A stretch of 64,000 bases of DNA, taken from positions 20,923 to 84,922 of the forward strand of contig CAJVWU010000006.1 of assembly GCA_913009755.1 (NCBI GenBank). The letters are read 5' to 3'. Position numbers and translations under genes: made by a program. This document shows positions 16,566 to 26,969 of this stretch, piece after piece. Each line of letters opens with the position of its first letter. Positions within the stretch are counted from its first letter, which is position 1. The notes beneath the pieces are model-generated. The model did not search any database. It saw only the letters and a program-made list of their open reading frames with translations, and was not told the origin of the DNA. Source of the DNA: an uncultured Bacteroidia bacterium. Its GTDB lineage: Bacteria; Bacteroidota; Bacteroidia; Bacteroidales; F082.

Positions 16566-18095
16566 TTATTTATCCCAGAATATGTGTGTTTTTAAAAGGT
16601 CTCCACCTATTGCACTGGCAGCTTCGGCATACGAAGCGGCATTCAGTGTTTGTTCGGCAATAGGATAGGTAATCCTCCTAGGTACTGTTCCACCTGATCC
16701 CTCAGCAGGGGAAGGCACCTGATGCATTTCCGGATAACCCAGCCTTCTGAATGACGTGTATCCGACAAAGCCTCTGTAATAAAAAGCCAGCCATGCCTGG
16801 ATGCCAATCTTTTGGTGCCAGTCGCCGGGAGCAGTACTATAGGCCACATCGGGATTGGCAAGATAAGCAGCAGTCATGGAAGCAACATCGGTTGGGTTAT
16901 AATGTTTGCCCAGCCAGAAGTTCATAGATGAAGTAATCCCTTTATTATACCAATCTTCAGCAGAACCACCCACAGAGTAACCTCTCTCGGCAGCTTCGGA
17001 CAGGTAAAAACACATTTCGGTATAATCCAGCATGACCATCGGGAAAGTTTCATCAGCCACATTGCTGCCATCAACATCCGTTGAAAGCCGCTCACCGGCA
17101 TCAGTATTTGTATTGGGAATGTGTGAATACTGGGTATAAGCACTGCTGTATCCGGCATCACCACCATAATAAGCCAATTTAACCTCAGCAGGATTTGATG
17201 AAGTATCAACCAGGGTAAAATAAGGATATAGACGCGGGTCTGCCAGATCGTTCATTATATCAATAATTGTACTTGTTGCTACATAATCATGCCTGCCACT
17301 TTGGATCAAATTCTCGAAGATCGGGTTGGCATTAATTCCGCCGGGGTAAGCAAGCTCACAATTTTCACCCGGCCCAAAGCCTTTTTTATATGCCAATTCT
17401 ACCGTCTTTTTAGCCAATGTTTCATCAACAGATGACAAGGTAATCCCCAGTTTAACTTTCAGGGTATTGGCAAACTTTTTCCACATGTCCACATCACCAC
17501 TAAAATAGAGGTCATCACTACCAAAGCTACCATTCGTTGCGTCTAATCCGCCAAGGTCAGTATCCAGCCTGTTGATCAGATCTTTATAAATGGTAAATGC
17601 ATCATCATATACCGGTGAAATGTTATCAATATCCAATGCTTCGGTGTAAGGAACATTTCCAAACATATCCACCATTCGCTGATAGGTGTAAACCATCAGG
17701 ATATCGGTGATCAGAATCCTGTTTTGCTTGGCTGCTGCTTCAGCATCCCCGGCGGTAACTTCCTCTCCAATAATATTTTTGGCTTCCAGGAAGTCACGCA
17801 GAATATTCCGGTAATAGGTTCTGAAATTATTGCTGGCTATATCCCTGGTAACCACATCGTAGTTGGACTCATCAGTATAAGTTGTCTCAGTCCAGTACTG
17901 CGCCCAGAGCTTCCAGTTGTTAAGATTAACATTGGGAGTTGCAACCTGGTCGGCAAGGGCTACTTGCGCATTTGCGAATAAGAAATTACCAGGAACTTTT
18001 GTTGGATGCTTCGTATCCACGTTCAATTTCTCGAGGTCCTTTTGACAGGATGTTATCCCGATCAAAACTATTAATATTAAATAAATTCTTTTCAT
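16566..18095 (-). CDS. SusD/RagB family nutrient-binding lipoprotein (pair 1)
   Basis: A 509-residue surface lipoprotein (lipobox GITSC near residue 17) that acts as the lid on its SusC barrel. It is of the SusD-like group with NVDTKHPTKVPGNFLFANAQ at the start, a TPR-rich helical body (TYQRMVDMFGNVPYTEAL; DMWKKFANTLKVKLGITLS) and a C-terminal PRRITYPIAEQTLN segment. It follows its SusC by 12 bases on the same strand. There are no glycoside hydrolases, sulfatases or lyases nearby, so the ligand cannot be inferred; this SusD group often serves peptides or glycans. Confidence 0.93.
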   Translation of the reverse strand: MKRIYLILIVLIGITSCQKDLEKLNVDTKHPTKVPGNFLFANAQVALADQVATPNVNLNNWKLWAQYWTETTYTDESNYDVVTRDIASNNFRTYYRNILRDFLEAKNIIGEEVTAGDAEAAAKQNRILITDILMVYTYQRMVDMFGNVPYTEALDIDNISPVYDDAFTIYKDLINRLDTDLGGLDATNGSFGSDDLYFSGDVDMWKKFANTLKVKLGITLSSVDETLAKKTVELAYKKGFGPGENCELAYPGGINANPIFENLIQSGRHDYVATSTIIDIMNDLADPRLYPYFTLVDTSSNPAEVKLAYYGGDAGYSSAYTQYSHIPNTNTDAGERLSTDVDGSNVADETFPMVMLDYTEMCFYLSEAAERGYSVGGSAEDWYNKGITSSMNFWLGKHYNPTDVASMTAAYLANPDVAYSTAPGDWHQKIGIQAWLAFYYRGFVGYTSFRRLGYPEMHQVPSPAEGSGGTVPRRITYPIAEQTLNAASYAEAASAIGGDLLKTHIFWDK

Positions 18096-18107
18096 GATAT
18101 TTCTTGT

Positions 18108-21100
18108 TTAAAATTGTACTTTAACAGTTAATCCGATATTTCGCGTAGAAGGCATTACGCCCGACTGCCATCCCTGAACATTTCCGGCTCCCTGACTGGA
18201 TTCCGGGTCGGCATAAGGAAGGCTTTTTGAAATAATCCAAAGATTAGATCCAACAAGACTTAATGAAACCGCGTAAAGCGCTTTCGATTTGTCCATTAAC
18301 TTCTGGGGCAATGAATAAGTTAAAACAACTTCCCTGAGCTTTACATAATTAGCATTATAAACAAATGCGCTGTTCGGATTTCTTGACCAGCCAAATACAC
18401 GATAGTCATCACCATGTACCCTTGTTGTATTTTTCTCCCAAACGGGTTCTTCAGGGGTACCTGTGTTGACAACACCGTCCAGAATCAATCCGCCACCATC
18501 AGCTAAGGAATTCCTTACCGGATTTCCGAGATCATTGGTGAAAACAGTCTCGGGATATAATCCCGTCCCCATGCCGTACCATTGGTCTAAGGAGAATACG
18601 CTTCCGCCCTGTTGCCAGTCAATGAGGAAGCTGAATGCCCAGTTGTTAGCGAATGAAAACCTGTTGTTGATCCCAGCAATCCAATCCGGGGTAATGTTTC
18701 CGATAACCACATCGGAAGTTGATGTCCTCAGGTAGTATCCGTCAGATCCGATAACTTTATCACCATTATCATTGTAAACATAATCGGTGCCCTGAATAGT
18801 CCCGTAAGGTTCACCCACACGGGCATTAATAGAAACACCACCCTGGAGAGCTGCCAATTGCAGGTTATCAACACCTTCGGCCAGCGAAACAACTTTGTTT
18901 ACATTTTTGGCCCAGTTCACTGTAATATCCCACCTGAATTTCGTTTTCGCCACAGGTGCCCCGGTCAAGGTTAGTTCCCAGCCGGCATTTTGAATCTCAC
19001 CGGCATTTACATATTTAAAGGAATATCCTGTTGCGGTGGACACGGCTACAGGAAGAATCTGGTCAACTGTATTGTTTTTATAATAAGCCAAATCGAAGCC
19101 CAATCTTTTTTGGAGCATGGTCATTTCCAAGCCGGCTTCAATACTGGTTGTTGTTTCCGGTTTCAGATTGGGATTGTTTTTGGTACTGGGTACCGAGAAC
19201 AAAGGCGTAACACCGTAAGAGGGAAACTGTGTATAAGTGTCTGTAATACTTGCAAAAGGCGCATCGTTACCGACCTGTGCATAGCCAAGCCTTAATTTAC
19301 CGAGTTGTAACCAGTCTGCCTTTACCAATTCGGAGAAAAGCCAACTGGCAGAAATAGAAGGATAATAATAAGTATTTTTATCTGGCGGAAGTGTTGAAGA
19401 CTGGTCTCTCCTGATACTTCCGTCAATATAAATTTGATTGATAAGTCCCAGTGATACACTTGCATAATAACCGTTAACGCCAATAGTAGCCAAACGTTCA
19501 TCAGGAGGTGACTGGGCATTTCTGCTGTTTGAAAGCGTATACAAATCGGGGACAATCAAACCACCCTGAGTTGAAGCATAAAGCAGATCGTTCTTTTGCC
19601 TTCTGATATTGACCCCCAATAAAACATTCAAACTAACACTTTTCCAGCTTTGGTTATATGTGCCCATAATGTCCGTATTGGATTCGGTAAAATTCTGGGT
19701 ACGCCTGGCATATCCTGAAGTGACATTGGGACGGCCAACGCCAAATTCACCCGAGGCAGAACCAATGGCTTTTCTTTCTTCCAACAGATAGCTGTAAGTA
19801 TCAAAACCGAAGCGGCCCATAACATCAAAATGTTTATTGATCTTCCAATTAACCATGGCATAACCCAATAAACGGCTTCTTCCGTCTGTTTCATAGTTTT
19901 TATAACGAACCCAGTACGGGTTATCCCAATAGGCCGGCGCATGATCATAAGGACTGTTTGGGTTCCAGGTAAGGTTGTTGCCTGTGTTGTCAAACAGTTG
20001 TTGCTGTTCTTTATAATCCACATTGGTTTCCATCCACTGCCGGAACGAGGAAAAGATGTTATCGCTATATCCGGTTGAGTTACGTCCTTTGCTGCTCATT
20101 TTGATATAGGTTAACTTACCCGTAACCGTTAAGCCATGAACAATCTCATACGAACCGGAAAAATCCAGGTTGTTCTTATTCATATAACTGTTGGGTAAAA
20201 TACCCGAACCGGTATTGTTTGTATAAGCCAGCCTGAAAGTGGTTGACTCTCCGCCACCGGCAACTGCAACCGTATTTGAAAAGTTCCATGCATTTTGCAT
20301 GAAATAGGCCGGGCCGTTTTCAGCAGCTACCCACGGCCTTGCTTTTTTGTAATAAGGAGAGGCAGGATAATAAGAATCGTATTGATAAACCATCAAAGAC
20401 GGGTCAAATTTCTGGCCGAATGAAGCATCTTCATAAGTAGGAACTGTTAAATCCAACTTACCGTCACCATTAATGTCCCAATCCCTGTCCAATCCGGGAT
20501 ATTCCGGGCCACCGCTGTAGAACCAGCCGTAACCGGCACCATATTGCTGCTGGTATGTGGGGAAAGTGCTTCTATCAACCATTCCCACTGTAGCGTTTGA
20601 ACTGAGGGTGACACCCCAGCGTTTTTGACCGGGTTCGGATCTTTTACCTTTTTTGGTCGTGATCATAATAACCCCATTGGCCGCACGTGATCCGTAAAGT
20701 GCGGTAGCTGCAGCACCTTTCAGTATGTCAATTGATGCAATATCACTGGCATCAATGTCGGCGGCAGCGTTTCCATAGTCGTATCCGTTACGCCCGCTCA
20801 CCTGGCCGGGATCATTAACAATGTCGTTGCTGATGGGTACACCATCCACAACGAACAACGCCTGGTTATTCCCTGTTAAAGAAGATGAACCCCTGATAAT
20901 AACATTGGTGGAGCCACCTAAGTTATTATTCTGTTTGATGTCAACACCGGCAGATTTGCCTTGAAGGTTGTTGATGAAATTGGCTGTTTTAACCTGACTG
21001 ATTTCATCTCCGCTTAGTTTTTGCGTGGCGTAACCCAGTGATTTCTTTTTCCGGGAAATACCGAGAGCCGTTACAACAACCTCTTCCATCAGTTGTGCTT

Positions 21101-21395
21101 CCGGCTGCATGGTAATGTTGATTGTTGATTCATTACCAATCTTGTACTCAATTGTCTTCATTCCAATGAAGGCAAACACCAACGTAGTAGCATCAGGTGC
21201 TACCTGAATCGAATAGTTACCATCCAAATCGGTAGTCGTACCAACTGTCGTTCCTTTTACCTGAACTGTTGCTCCAGGGATACCCTTTCCATCTTCGGAA
21301 CTGATAACCTTACCACTTAGTGTCCTTGTTTGTGCATTTGCATATTGCAAGCCTGCTAAAAACAAGAGCACCAGCAAAATTGTAAATTTCCTCAT
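18108..21395 (-). CDS. SusC/RagA family TonB-linked outer membrane protein (pair 1)
   Basis: A 1095-residue TonB-dependent transporter. Signal peptide 1-21 (ending YANAQ), carboxypeptidase-regulatory domain about 24-105 (GKVISSEDGKGIPGATVQV; TDLDGNYSI), the SusC signature EEVVVTALGISRKKKSLGY about 105-125, plug domain to about 250 (NVIIRGSSSLTGNNQALFV; TALYGSRAANGVIMITTKKG), then the barrel ending IGLTVKVQF. Its first 60 coding bases and 45 bases upstream are almost identical to those of the second SusC, so the two probably share a regulatory leader. It imports the ligand captured by the neighbouring SusD. Confidence 0.95.
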   Translation of the reverse strand: MRKFTILLVLLFLAGLQYANAQTRTLSGKVISSEDGKGIPGATVQVKGTTVGTTTDLDGNYSIQVAPDATTLVFAFIGMKTIEYKIGNESTINITMQPEAQLMEEVVVTALGISRKKKSLGYATQKLSGDEISQVKTANFINNLQGKSAGVDIKQNNNLGGSTNVIIRGSSSLTGNNQALFVVDGVPISNDIVNDPGQVSGRNGYDYGNAAADIDASDIASIDILKGAAATALYGSRAANGVIMITTKKGKRSEPGQKRWGVTLSSNATVGMVDRSTFPTYQQQYGAGYGWFYSGGPEYPGLDRDWDINGDGKLDLTVPTYEDASFGQKFDPSLMVYQYDSYYPASPYYKKARPWVAAENGPAYFMQNAWNFSNTVAVAGGGESTTFRLAYTNNTGSGILPNSYMNKNNLDFSGSYEIVHGLTVTGKLTYIKMSSKGRNSTGYSDNIFSSFRQWMETNVDYKEQQQLFDNTGNNLTWNPNSPYDHAPAYWDNPYWVRYKNYETDGRSRLLGYAMVNWKINKHFDVMGRFGFDTYSYLLEERKAIGSASGEFGVGRPNVTSGYARRTQNFTESNTDIMGTYNQSWKSVSLNVLLGVNIRRQKNDLLYASTQGGLIVPDLYTLSNSRNAQSPPDERLATIGVNGYYASVSLGLINQIYIDGSIRRDQSSTLPPDKNTYYYPSISASWLFSELVKADWLQLGKLRLGYAQVGNDAPFASITDTYTQFPSYGVTPLFSVPSTKNNPNLKPETTTSIEAGLEMTMLQKRLGFDLAYYKNNTVDQILPVAVSTATGYSFKYVNAGEIQNAGWELTLTGAPVAKTKFRWDITVNWAKNVNKVVSLAEGVDNLQLAALQGGVSINARVGEPYGTIQGTDYVYNDNGDKVIGSDGYYLRTSTSDVVIGNITPDWIAGINNRFSFANNWAFSFLIDWQQGGSVFSLDQWYGMGTGLYPETVFTNDLGNPVRNSLADGGGLILDGVVNTGTPEEPVWEKNTTRVHGDDYRVFGWSRNPNSAFVYNANYVKLREVVLTYSLPQKLMDKSKALYAVSLSLVGSNLWIISKSLPYADPESSQGAGNVQGWQSGVMPSTRNIGLTVKVQF

Positions 21396-21441
21396 AATGT
21401 AAAATTTTGGTTATAGATATAATTAATTTTAATAAGATTCA
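21334..21441 (-). repeat. SusC leader repeat, copy A
   Basis: A 108-bp block covering the start of SusC-1 and its 5-prime flank; it matches copy B (26243-26350) with a single mismatch, while sequences on both sides diverge. Confidence 0.9.
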
Positions 21442-21500
21442 ATGTGAATCCTAAATAACGCCGCAATTTACTAATAAATATATTGCGTTAACAAGCTGTT

Positions 21501-21543
21501 AAAAAAAAAAAGGCCGTCTCGTTTAAAACGAGACGGCCTTTTA
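21501..21543 (-). terminator. Terminator of the second SusCD operon
   Basis: A long near-perfect hairpin (about 14 bp, 21508-21521 with 21529-21542) followed on the minus strand by ten or more T. It separates the two SusCD pairs into different transcripts. Confidence 0.9.
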
Positions 21544-21586
21544 GATTAAAAACTACAAAAAAGGGGGATAAATTTTAAATTAATCC

Positions 21587-22972
21587 CTATTTCTGCCACC
21601 ACATTTTTGTGTACAGCGTAGTTGATGGAGTATTTTTATTATACAATACTTCTGACGTAGCATAGGGATACCGGTTCGGGATTCCCCTTGTATTTACAGG
21701 AGTTAACTTAGGAATTCCGGTTCTTCGATAATCAACGAACGATTCCGGTTTTAAATAATCGGCAACGTACTTTTGAGTAAGGATTTCCTTCAGGGACGGA
21801 GAATTTTCGGTACCGTCGTAAGTAGCAATTTTTGCAGAAAGCCAGGCGTCTGAAACCGAATCGTAATGTTCGTCTATATTCTTATATTTTTCAATGCTTG
21901 ATGTTATCCCGTTTATAATATAGGTTTTAGCCATTTCATAATCACCTGCCTGATGGTACGCTTCGGCAGCGATAAACATTAATTCGGAGTATGTCATAAG
22001 TTCGACAGGCGAATCCTTTTCTCCGTAATAAATGCCGGCAAAATAATCTGCCCCGTCAGGTGTAGCCTGATAAATAACACTACGCGGATCGTCATTGTCA
22101 TCGGCGAGAGAATTAAAGAATGCAACATTGTTTCTCATATCACCCCTTTGATCTTCATATTGGTACATCGGGTTTTGTACAGAAGGGCCCGTTCCGAATT
22201 TGAATGCCAAATCGTCTGAGTTACCGGCCATAACATTTTGGTTTTTGACAATACCAATAATATCAGTAGCCCAGGTACTGTTTTTATTTGACAAATGGAG
22301 GGTATATCTCGCTTTCAACGACCAGGCAACTTTTATCCATGCATCAGTATCCCCTCCAAAGAAATAGTCACTTGTTGAGAGTTGTTGATCAAACGCTGTC
22401 GGAGTTTGTTTCAAAAGATTGATTGCACTGGAGAGCAGACTTTGAATCGTATCATAAACCTGTTGTTGTGAATCGTATTTAGGTGTTAAATTAGCTTCTC
22501 CCATAAATGCTTCCGAATAAGGCACATCTCCCCACAAATCAGTAGCATTTCCCAGCCAGATAGCCATTAGAATTTTGGATATTCCGCCATAAACAGGAGA
22601 AAAAGTTTCCGGATTTAAGGATTTATCCATCAAAATCTTGGTACTCATCATACCACCCTGAGTATAAAATGAACCCCAGACATTATCCACATCGGAAGAA
22701 AGGTAAATATAGCCGTTAATGGCGGCAGCTTGACGAGCTGCACCCATGGCATATTGATCCCACATAGAAGTTGTTCCTACGACATCCATACCTCCCAAAA
22801 TGTAGCCCATTTGTGCTTCAATGGAAGGCAACAGCACAAAACCAGGAACATCTGTAACCGAATTAGGATCCTCGTTAACAGATGGATCCAGCCACTTTTT
22901 TTTGCATGATGTTACTGAGAACAGTAGCATTACTATCAGTGTGGCAATCGTTATATAATTTATTTTTTTCAT
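21587..22972 (-). CDS. SusD/RagB family nutrient-binding lipoprotein (pair 2)
   Basis: A 461-residue lipoprotein with lipobox SVTSC near residue 23. The body has the SusD-like helical layout: VNEDPNSVTDVPGFVLLPSI, GNATDLWGDVPYSEAFMGE, DAWIKVAWSLKARYTLHLS, and a C-terminal TGIPKLTPVNTRGIPNRYPY. It follows SusC-2 by 29 bases and ends before a strong terminator, so it is the second and last gene of its operon. It differs clearly in sequence from the first SusD, so the two pairs probably bind different ligands. Confidence 0.92.
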   Translation of the reverse strand: MKKINYITIATLIVMLLFSVTSCKKKWLDPSVNEDPNSVTDVPGFVLLPSIEAQMGYILGGMDVVGTTSMWDQYAMGAARQAAAINGYIYLSSDVDNVWGSFYTQGGMMSTKILMDKSLNPETFSPVYGGISKILMAIWLGNATDLWGDVPYSEAFMGEANLTPKYDSQQQVYDTIQSLLSSAINLLKQTPTAFDQQLSTSDYFFGGDTDAWIKVAWSLKARYTLHLSNKNSTWATDIIGIVKNQNVMAGNSDDLAFKFGTGPSVQNPMYQYEDQRGDMRNNVAFFNSLADDNDDPRSVIYQATPDGADYFAGIYYGEKDSPVELMTYSELMFIAAEAYHQAGDYEMAKTYIINGITSSIEKYKNIDEHYDSVSDAWLSAKIATYDGTENSPSLKEILTQKYVADYLKPESFVDYRRTGIPKLTPVNTRGIPNRYPYATSEVLYNKNTPSTTLYTKMWWQK

Positions 22973-23001
22973 CGTTTTAAATTTAATAATTAAAATAATA
23001 G

Positions 23002-26000
23002 TTAAAATCCTACTTTTAAACCAATGGTATAAGATTTTGTACCAGGCATATTAAAATAATCAAAACCTTGAGCATTGGACGCTCCCAATAAACTTGTTTC
23101 GGGGTCAATACCTGTATAAGGTGTTGAAAGCCACAAGTTGTATCCTGTAAAATAAAGGTTAAGATTCCTTATCCAGGAAACATTTTTCAAAACGCTCCTC
23201 TTGAAATCATAAGAAAGCGTAATCGTACGTAAACGAACCCAGTCTGCATCCTGAATATAAGGAGACGAAGGACCTGTAAATCCGCTTCCGTATCCATCCC
23301 AGAACCTCCAGTTTTCATCTAATTTAACTTTTTGAGTATTGGATTTACCGGTGGAAACAATATCTCCGGTTTCGGGGTCCACATGGCCCATAACACCTTT
23401 CCACACATAATCCTTGTTACGATCTTCCGTATCTTTGCTTTTTCCAAAATAATCTAAAGCGCCAAGCGTTCCGTTCCACATCTGTCCGCCATTTTTAATA
23501 TCAATTAAAAATGAAAGACTTGCACCTTTAAATGTTAAGGTATTGGTAATACCCATAGTCCAATTGGCCTGAATGGAACCTAACTTAGTGGTACCGGTGC
23601 CTGGAATAGGATAACCGTAGAATTCATCATCCGGATTGTCATCTATTATTAAATTACCCGATTTATCCCTGACCCAATCGGTACCGTAAATACTACGATA
23701 CTGGGTTCCTGCAACAGCTCTTACCTGAGGTTCTGTAAATCCGCCGAGAAACACATTAGGTACACCGGGTGCAAGTTTTGTAACAACAGTATTGGGGTTT
23801 GACCAGTTTACAGTAACATTCCACAACAGATTATTCGTTTTCACAATATCTGCCGACACCAACAACTCGATTCCGGTAGTTTTCATTTCGGCAGCATTCA
23901 TATATCTCTGGCCATAACCCGATGAAGGTGCGGTAGGAACATTCAACAGCAAGCCGCTGTTTACACGCTGGAAATAGTCAGCATCTATCCGAAAACGACT
24001 TTTCAAAAAACGAGCATCGAATCCGACAGACCATGATTTGGCTTTTTCAGGTTTTAGTTGATTGTTTCCCAATGTAAAATCCTTGGAATACCCATTCACA
24101 CCCAAAAACGGGAAACTAATGCCATTGGTCCAGCCATCTCCGGTACCAGCCTGGGAAAAATAGGTGTCGGTATTGTAAGCACTGGGTATATTTGCAATAA
24201 TTGCATAGGAAGCACGAAATTTAGCAAACGAAAGGACTTTTGAGTCTTTCAAAAAAGGCAATTGCGAAAATATCCAACTCACGCTTGCCGAAGGATAGAA
24301 AAACGAATTATCACTTTCCGGCAAAGTTGTCGAACCTTCATAACGTCCGGTAACATCAACATACAACATATTCATATAAGACAATCCCACATCAAAATAA
24401 AAAGCACGTGTTCTGTACTTACTTTCTTGCTGATATCCTTTCACATCGTTGGTATTGGAAACATCATAGAAATCAGGTATGATAAGTCCGTTAGCTTCTG
24501 CTCTAACTCGTTTATAACGTGTCTCATACATATTAAAACCGAGCATCGTAGTAAATGTAAATTTTTCACTGAGATTTTTTTGAATATTAAGAAATATATC
24601 CTGATTTAAATCCATGTTGAACCTGTTATTAGGCATAGAATATCCCTCGGGGTAACCATTTGAGTGTATTGCAAAATTATTAGTCGAATAATAGTCGTAA
24701 AAGTCAATACCCCCGCGATAGCTTAATTTCAACCAATCAGTAATATTCCATGCGAGAGCTAAAGTGCCAAAAAGACGATTTACTTCATCCCTGTAATTAA
24801 TCTTGTTGGCGACCCAATAAGGGTTATCATAGCCTTTACCGTTGCGGTATGATCTTTGCTGACCGTGTCTGTAAAGCCCTGTGAATTGATATCCATAAGC
24901 ATTATTAAAGGTAGGCGGTGTCCTTAATAAACCCAACATAACACCGGAAAGGTTACTCCCCTGTTGTTTACGATTAGCGACGGTATTAGTATAGTTCACA
25001 ACAGCGCTGATTTTCAAATTTTTGGCCGGTTTATGTGAAGCATTAAAACTGAATGTATTTCTGACTAATGTATTATTGGGAACAACACCCTTAATATTAG
25101 TATTAGAAAGTGAAACATAAAAGGTGGTAACGTCATTTCCTCCTGAAACATTTATATTATTATTAAGTGTAATCCCTGTTTGAAAAAAGTCGTAGGGATC
25201 ATAGGTGCCCGCCTTTTTATTTGAGGCGTAAGGGCTGCTTTCTCCGACAATACGGCCGTTGGGATCCCAATACTTCAGATAATCGTCCATTGGAGTTGTA
25301 CCGCCAAATGATTTAGGAACATCACCGGGAACATATTTCGGATCGGTTGTATATCTTAAGGTATCAATTGCCGGCCCCCAGGATGTACCGTTGTAAAAAT
25401 GGGAATCAGGGTCCTGATAAGCAGATACATTGTATCCGAATTGGTTATAATAGTCAGCATACAAGTAACCTCCCTGTGCATATTTGTTTTGTAAAGCAGG
25501 AACCTGTGAAATTTGTTCAAATTTAGTGGAAGTATTAAAGTTAATACTCAATCCCTTTTGTTTCTTCCCGTGTTTTGTCGTAATAATAATGACTCCATTG
25601 CCCGCTCTTAATCCGTAAAGAGCAGTTGCTGCGCCACCTTTTAAAACAGAAATAGAAGCAATGTCATCAGGGTTAATGTCAATAGTACGACCGGAATAAG
25701 CTACATCGGCAACAGTACCGGCAACACCATTTGAAGCAACGGGAACACCGTCAATTACATAAAGTGGCTGATTGTTTCCAAGAATGGATGAAGAACCACG
25801 AATTTCAATAAAGGGAGCAGAGCCGACAGCCCCTGAAGAATTTGTAACACGTACTCCTGCCACTTTTCCTGCAAGAGCATTAACCACATCGGTTACATTT
25901 GTCTTACTTATCTCGGCAGCAGGAATGTTTGTAACCGAATACCCAAGAGCTCTTTTCTTCCTTGAAATGCCCAAAGCCGTAACAACGACTTCGTTCATAG

Positions 26001-26304
26001 CAACAGCTTCGGTTTTCATAACCACGTTAATAGTGGTTTTACCCGCAATGGCAATTTCTTGTGTTTTCATTCCCATAAACGAAAACACCAATGTGGTGTA
26101 ACTTGGTTTTACGTCAATAGAATATTTTCCATCAACATCAGTAACGGTACCTACATAAGTACCTTTCACCTGAACTGTTACTCCAGGGATACCCTTTCCG
26201 TCTTCGGAACTGGTAACCTTACCACTAATGGTTCTTGTTTGCGCATTTGCAAATTGCAAGCCTGCTAAAAACAAGAGCACCAGCAAAATTGTAAATTTCC
26301 TCAT
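23002..26304 (-). CDS. SusC/RagA family TonB-linked outer membrane protein (pair 2)
   Basis: A 1100-residue TonB-dependent transporter with the same plan as SusC-1: signal peptide to about residue 21, regulatory beta domain (GKVTSSEDGKGIPGVTVQV; TDVDGKYSI), NEVVVTALGISRKKRALGY, plug (FIEIRGSSSILGNNQPLYV; TALYGLRAGNGVIIITTKHG) and barrel ending SYTIGLKVGF. The signal peptides differ by one residue and the plug start is alike, whereas the barrels are diverged, as expected when ligand-binding parts evolve faster. Upstream, 26351-26548 shows no gene. Confidence 0.95.
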   Translation of the reverse strand: MRKFTILLVLLFLAGLQFANAQTRTISGKVTSSEDGKGIPGVTVQVKGTYVGTVTDVDGKYSIDVKPSYTTLVFSFMGMKTQEIAIAGKTTINVVMKTEAVAMNEVVVTALGISRKKRALGYSVTNIPAAEISKTNVTDVVNALAGKVAGVRVTNSSGAVGSAPFIEIRGSSSILGNNQPLYVIDGVPVASNGVAGTVADVAYSGRTIDINPDDIASISVLKGGAATALYGLRAGNGVIIITTKHGKKQKGLSINFNTSTKFEQISQVPALQNKYAQGGYLYADYYNQFGYNVSAYQDPDSHFYNGTSWGPAIDTLRYTTDPKYVPGDVPKSFGGTTPMDDYLKYWDPNGRIVGESSPYASNKKAGTYDPYDFFQTGITLNNNINVSGGNDVTTFYVSLSNTNIKGVVPNNTLVRNTFSFNASHKPAKNLKISAVVNYTNTVANRKQQGSNLSGVMLGLLRTPPTFNNAYGYQFTGLYRHGQQRSYRNGKGYDNPYWVANKINYRDEVNRLFGTLALAWNITDWLKLSYRGGIDFYDYYSTNNFAIHSNGYPEGYSMPNNRFNMDLNQDIFLNIQKNLSEKFTFTTMLGFNMYETRYKRVRAEANGLIIPDFYDVSNTNDVKGYQQESKYRTRAFYFDVGLSYMNMLYVDVTGRYEGSTTLPESDNSFFYPSASVSWIFSQLPFLKDSKVLSFAKFRASYAIIANIPSAYNTDTYFSQAGTGDGWTNGISFPFLGVNGYSKDFTLGNNQLKPEKAKSWSVGFDARFLKSRFRIDADYFQRVNSGLLLNVPTAPSSGYGQRYMNAAEMKTTGIELLVSADIVKTNNLLWNVTVNWSNPNTVVTKLAPGVPNVFLGGFTEPQVRAVAGTQYRSIYGTDWVRDKSGNLIIDDNPDDEFYGYPIPGTGTTKLGSIQANWTMGITNTLTFKGASLSFLIDIKNGGQMWNGTLGALDYFGKSKDTEDRNKDYVWKGVMGHVDPETGDIVSTGKSNTQKVKLDENWRFWDGYGSGFTGPSSPYIQDADWVRLRTITLSYDFKRSVLKNVSWIRNLNLYFTGYNLWLSTPYTGIDPETSLLGASNAQGFDYFNMPGTKSYTIGLKVGF

Positions 26305-26350
26305 AATGTAAAATTTTGGTTATAGATATAATTAATTTTAATAAGATTCA
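26243..26350 (-). repeat. SusC leader repeat, copy B
   Basis: Same length and orientation as copy A; the one difference changes Tyr to Phe in the signal peptide. The non-coding 46 bases are identical. Confidence 0.9.
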
Positions 26351-26548
26351 TCGTGAACTCTAAAAACAGTGCAATTTATTAATAAATATTTAATACATCC
26401 CTAACATTAACATAAAAATCTTTTAGAATTACCACAATTAAGATTTATTCTAAACAAGGGTATGTTTGCACTTAAGGTTATTTTCATCCTGTTCGTTCTC
26501 TGAAAAATCATGAATCTACTCCCTAAAAGATTTCAAATTCAAGAATAA

Positions 26549-26962
26549 TTAATCTAAAATTTTATAATTGAGTAATAAAATCAGCCAAACAATTATGCCG
26601 ATAACCACGCCGGTCATACTGAACTCATTTTGGATGAAATAATTCGTCCCTGCCAGCAACAGATAGCTTAATGTAAAAAGGTAGAATCCGGATTTTTTTC
26701 TTCGCAACAGTTGTGCTCCGCTGAATGTCAACCCTGAATACAGGACAAGTTGAAGGATCAGCATAACAAAAATGCTCGTCCCTGCAAAAGCATCATACCC
26801 CCATTTAAAAAGAAAAGTTTTGTTAAAAACAGAATACCCTAGAACGGCAAAAAACAATATCAACCCCAAAATACCTTCAATGAGTATTGCCAGGGAAGTA
26901 AGCCTGAAGAAAAAGGGCAAACCTGTATTTTTTACATTTCTGACAACGGGTTCAAAAGTCAT
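26549..26962 (-). CDS. Hypothetical four-helix membrane protein
   Basis: A 137-residue protein of unknown family. Four hydrophobic segments are visible: LAILIEGILGLILFFAVLGY, FVMLILQLVLYSGLTF, FTLSYLLLAGTNYFI and GVVIGIIVWLILLLNY, with positive residues (LLRRKKSG) in the middle loop. It lies eight bases after the neighbouring membrane protein gene, with which it shares size and topology, suggesting a two-gene operon of inner-membrane proteins. No function can be assigned. Confidence 0.7.
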   Translation of the reverse strand: MTFEPVVRNVKNTGLPFFFRLTSLAILIEGILGLILFFAVLGYSVFNKTFLFKWGYDAFAGTSIFVMLILQLVLYSGLTFSGAQLLRRKKSGFYLFTLSYLLLAGTNYFIQNEFSMTGVVIGIIVWLILLLNYKILD

Positions 26963-26969
26963 GGGTACG

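Noticed and set aside
26461..26468. TATGTTTG on the plus strand between SusC-2 and the 26549 gene
   Set aside because: A full -7 match, but no plus-strand gene follows and the -33 box is missing.
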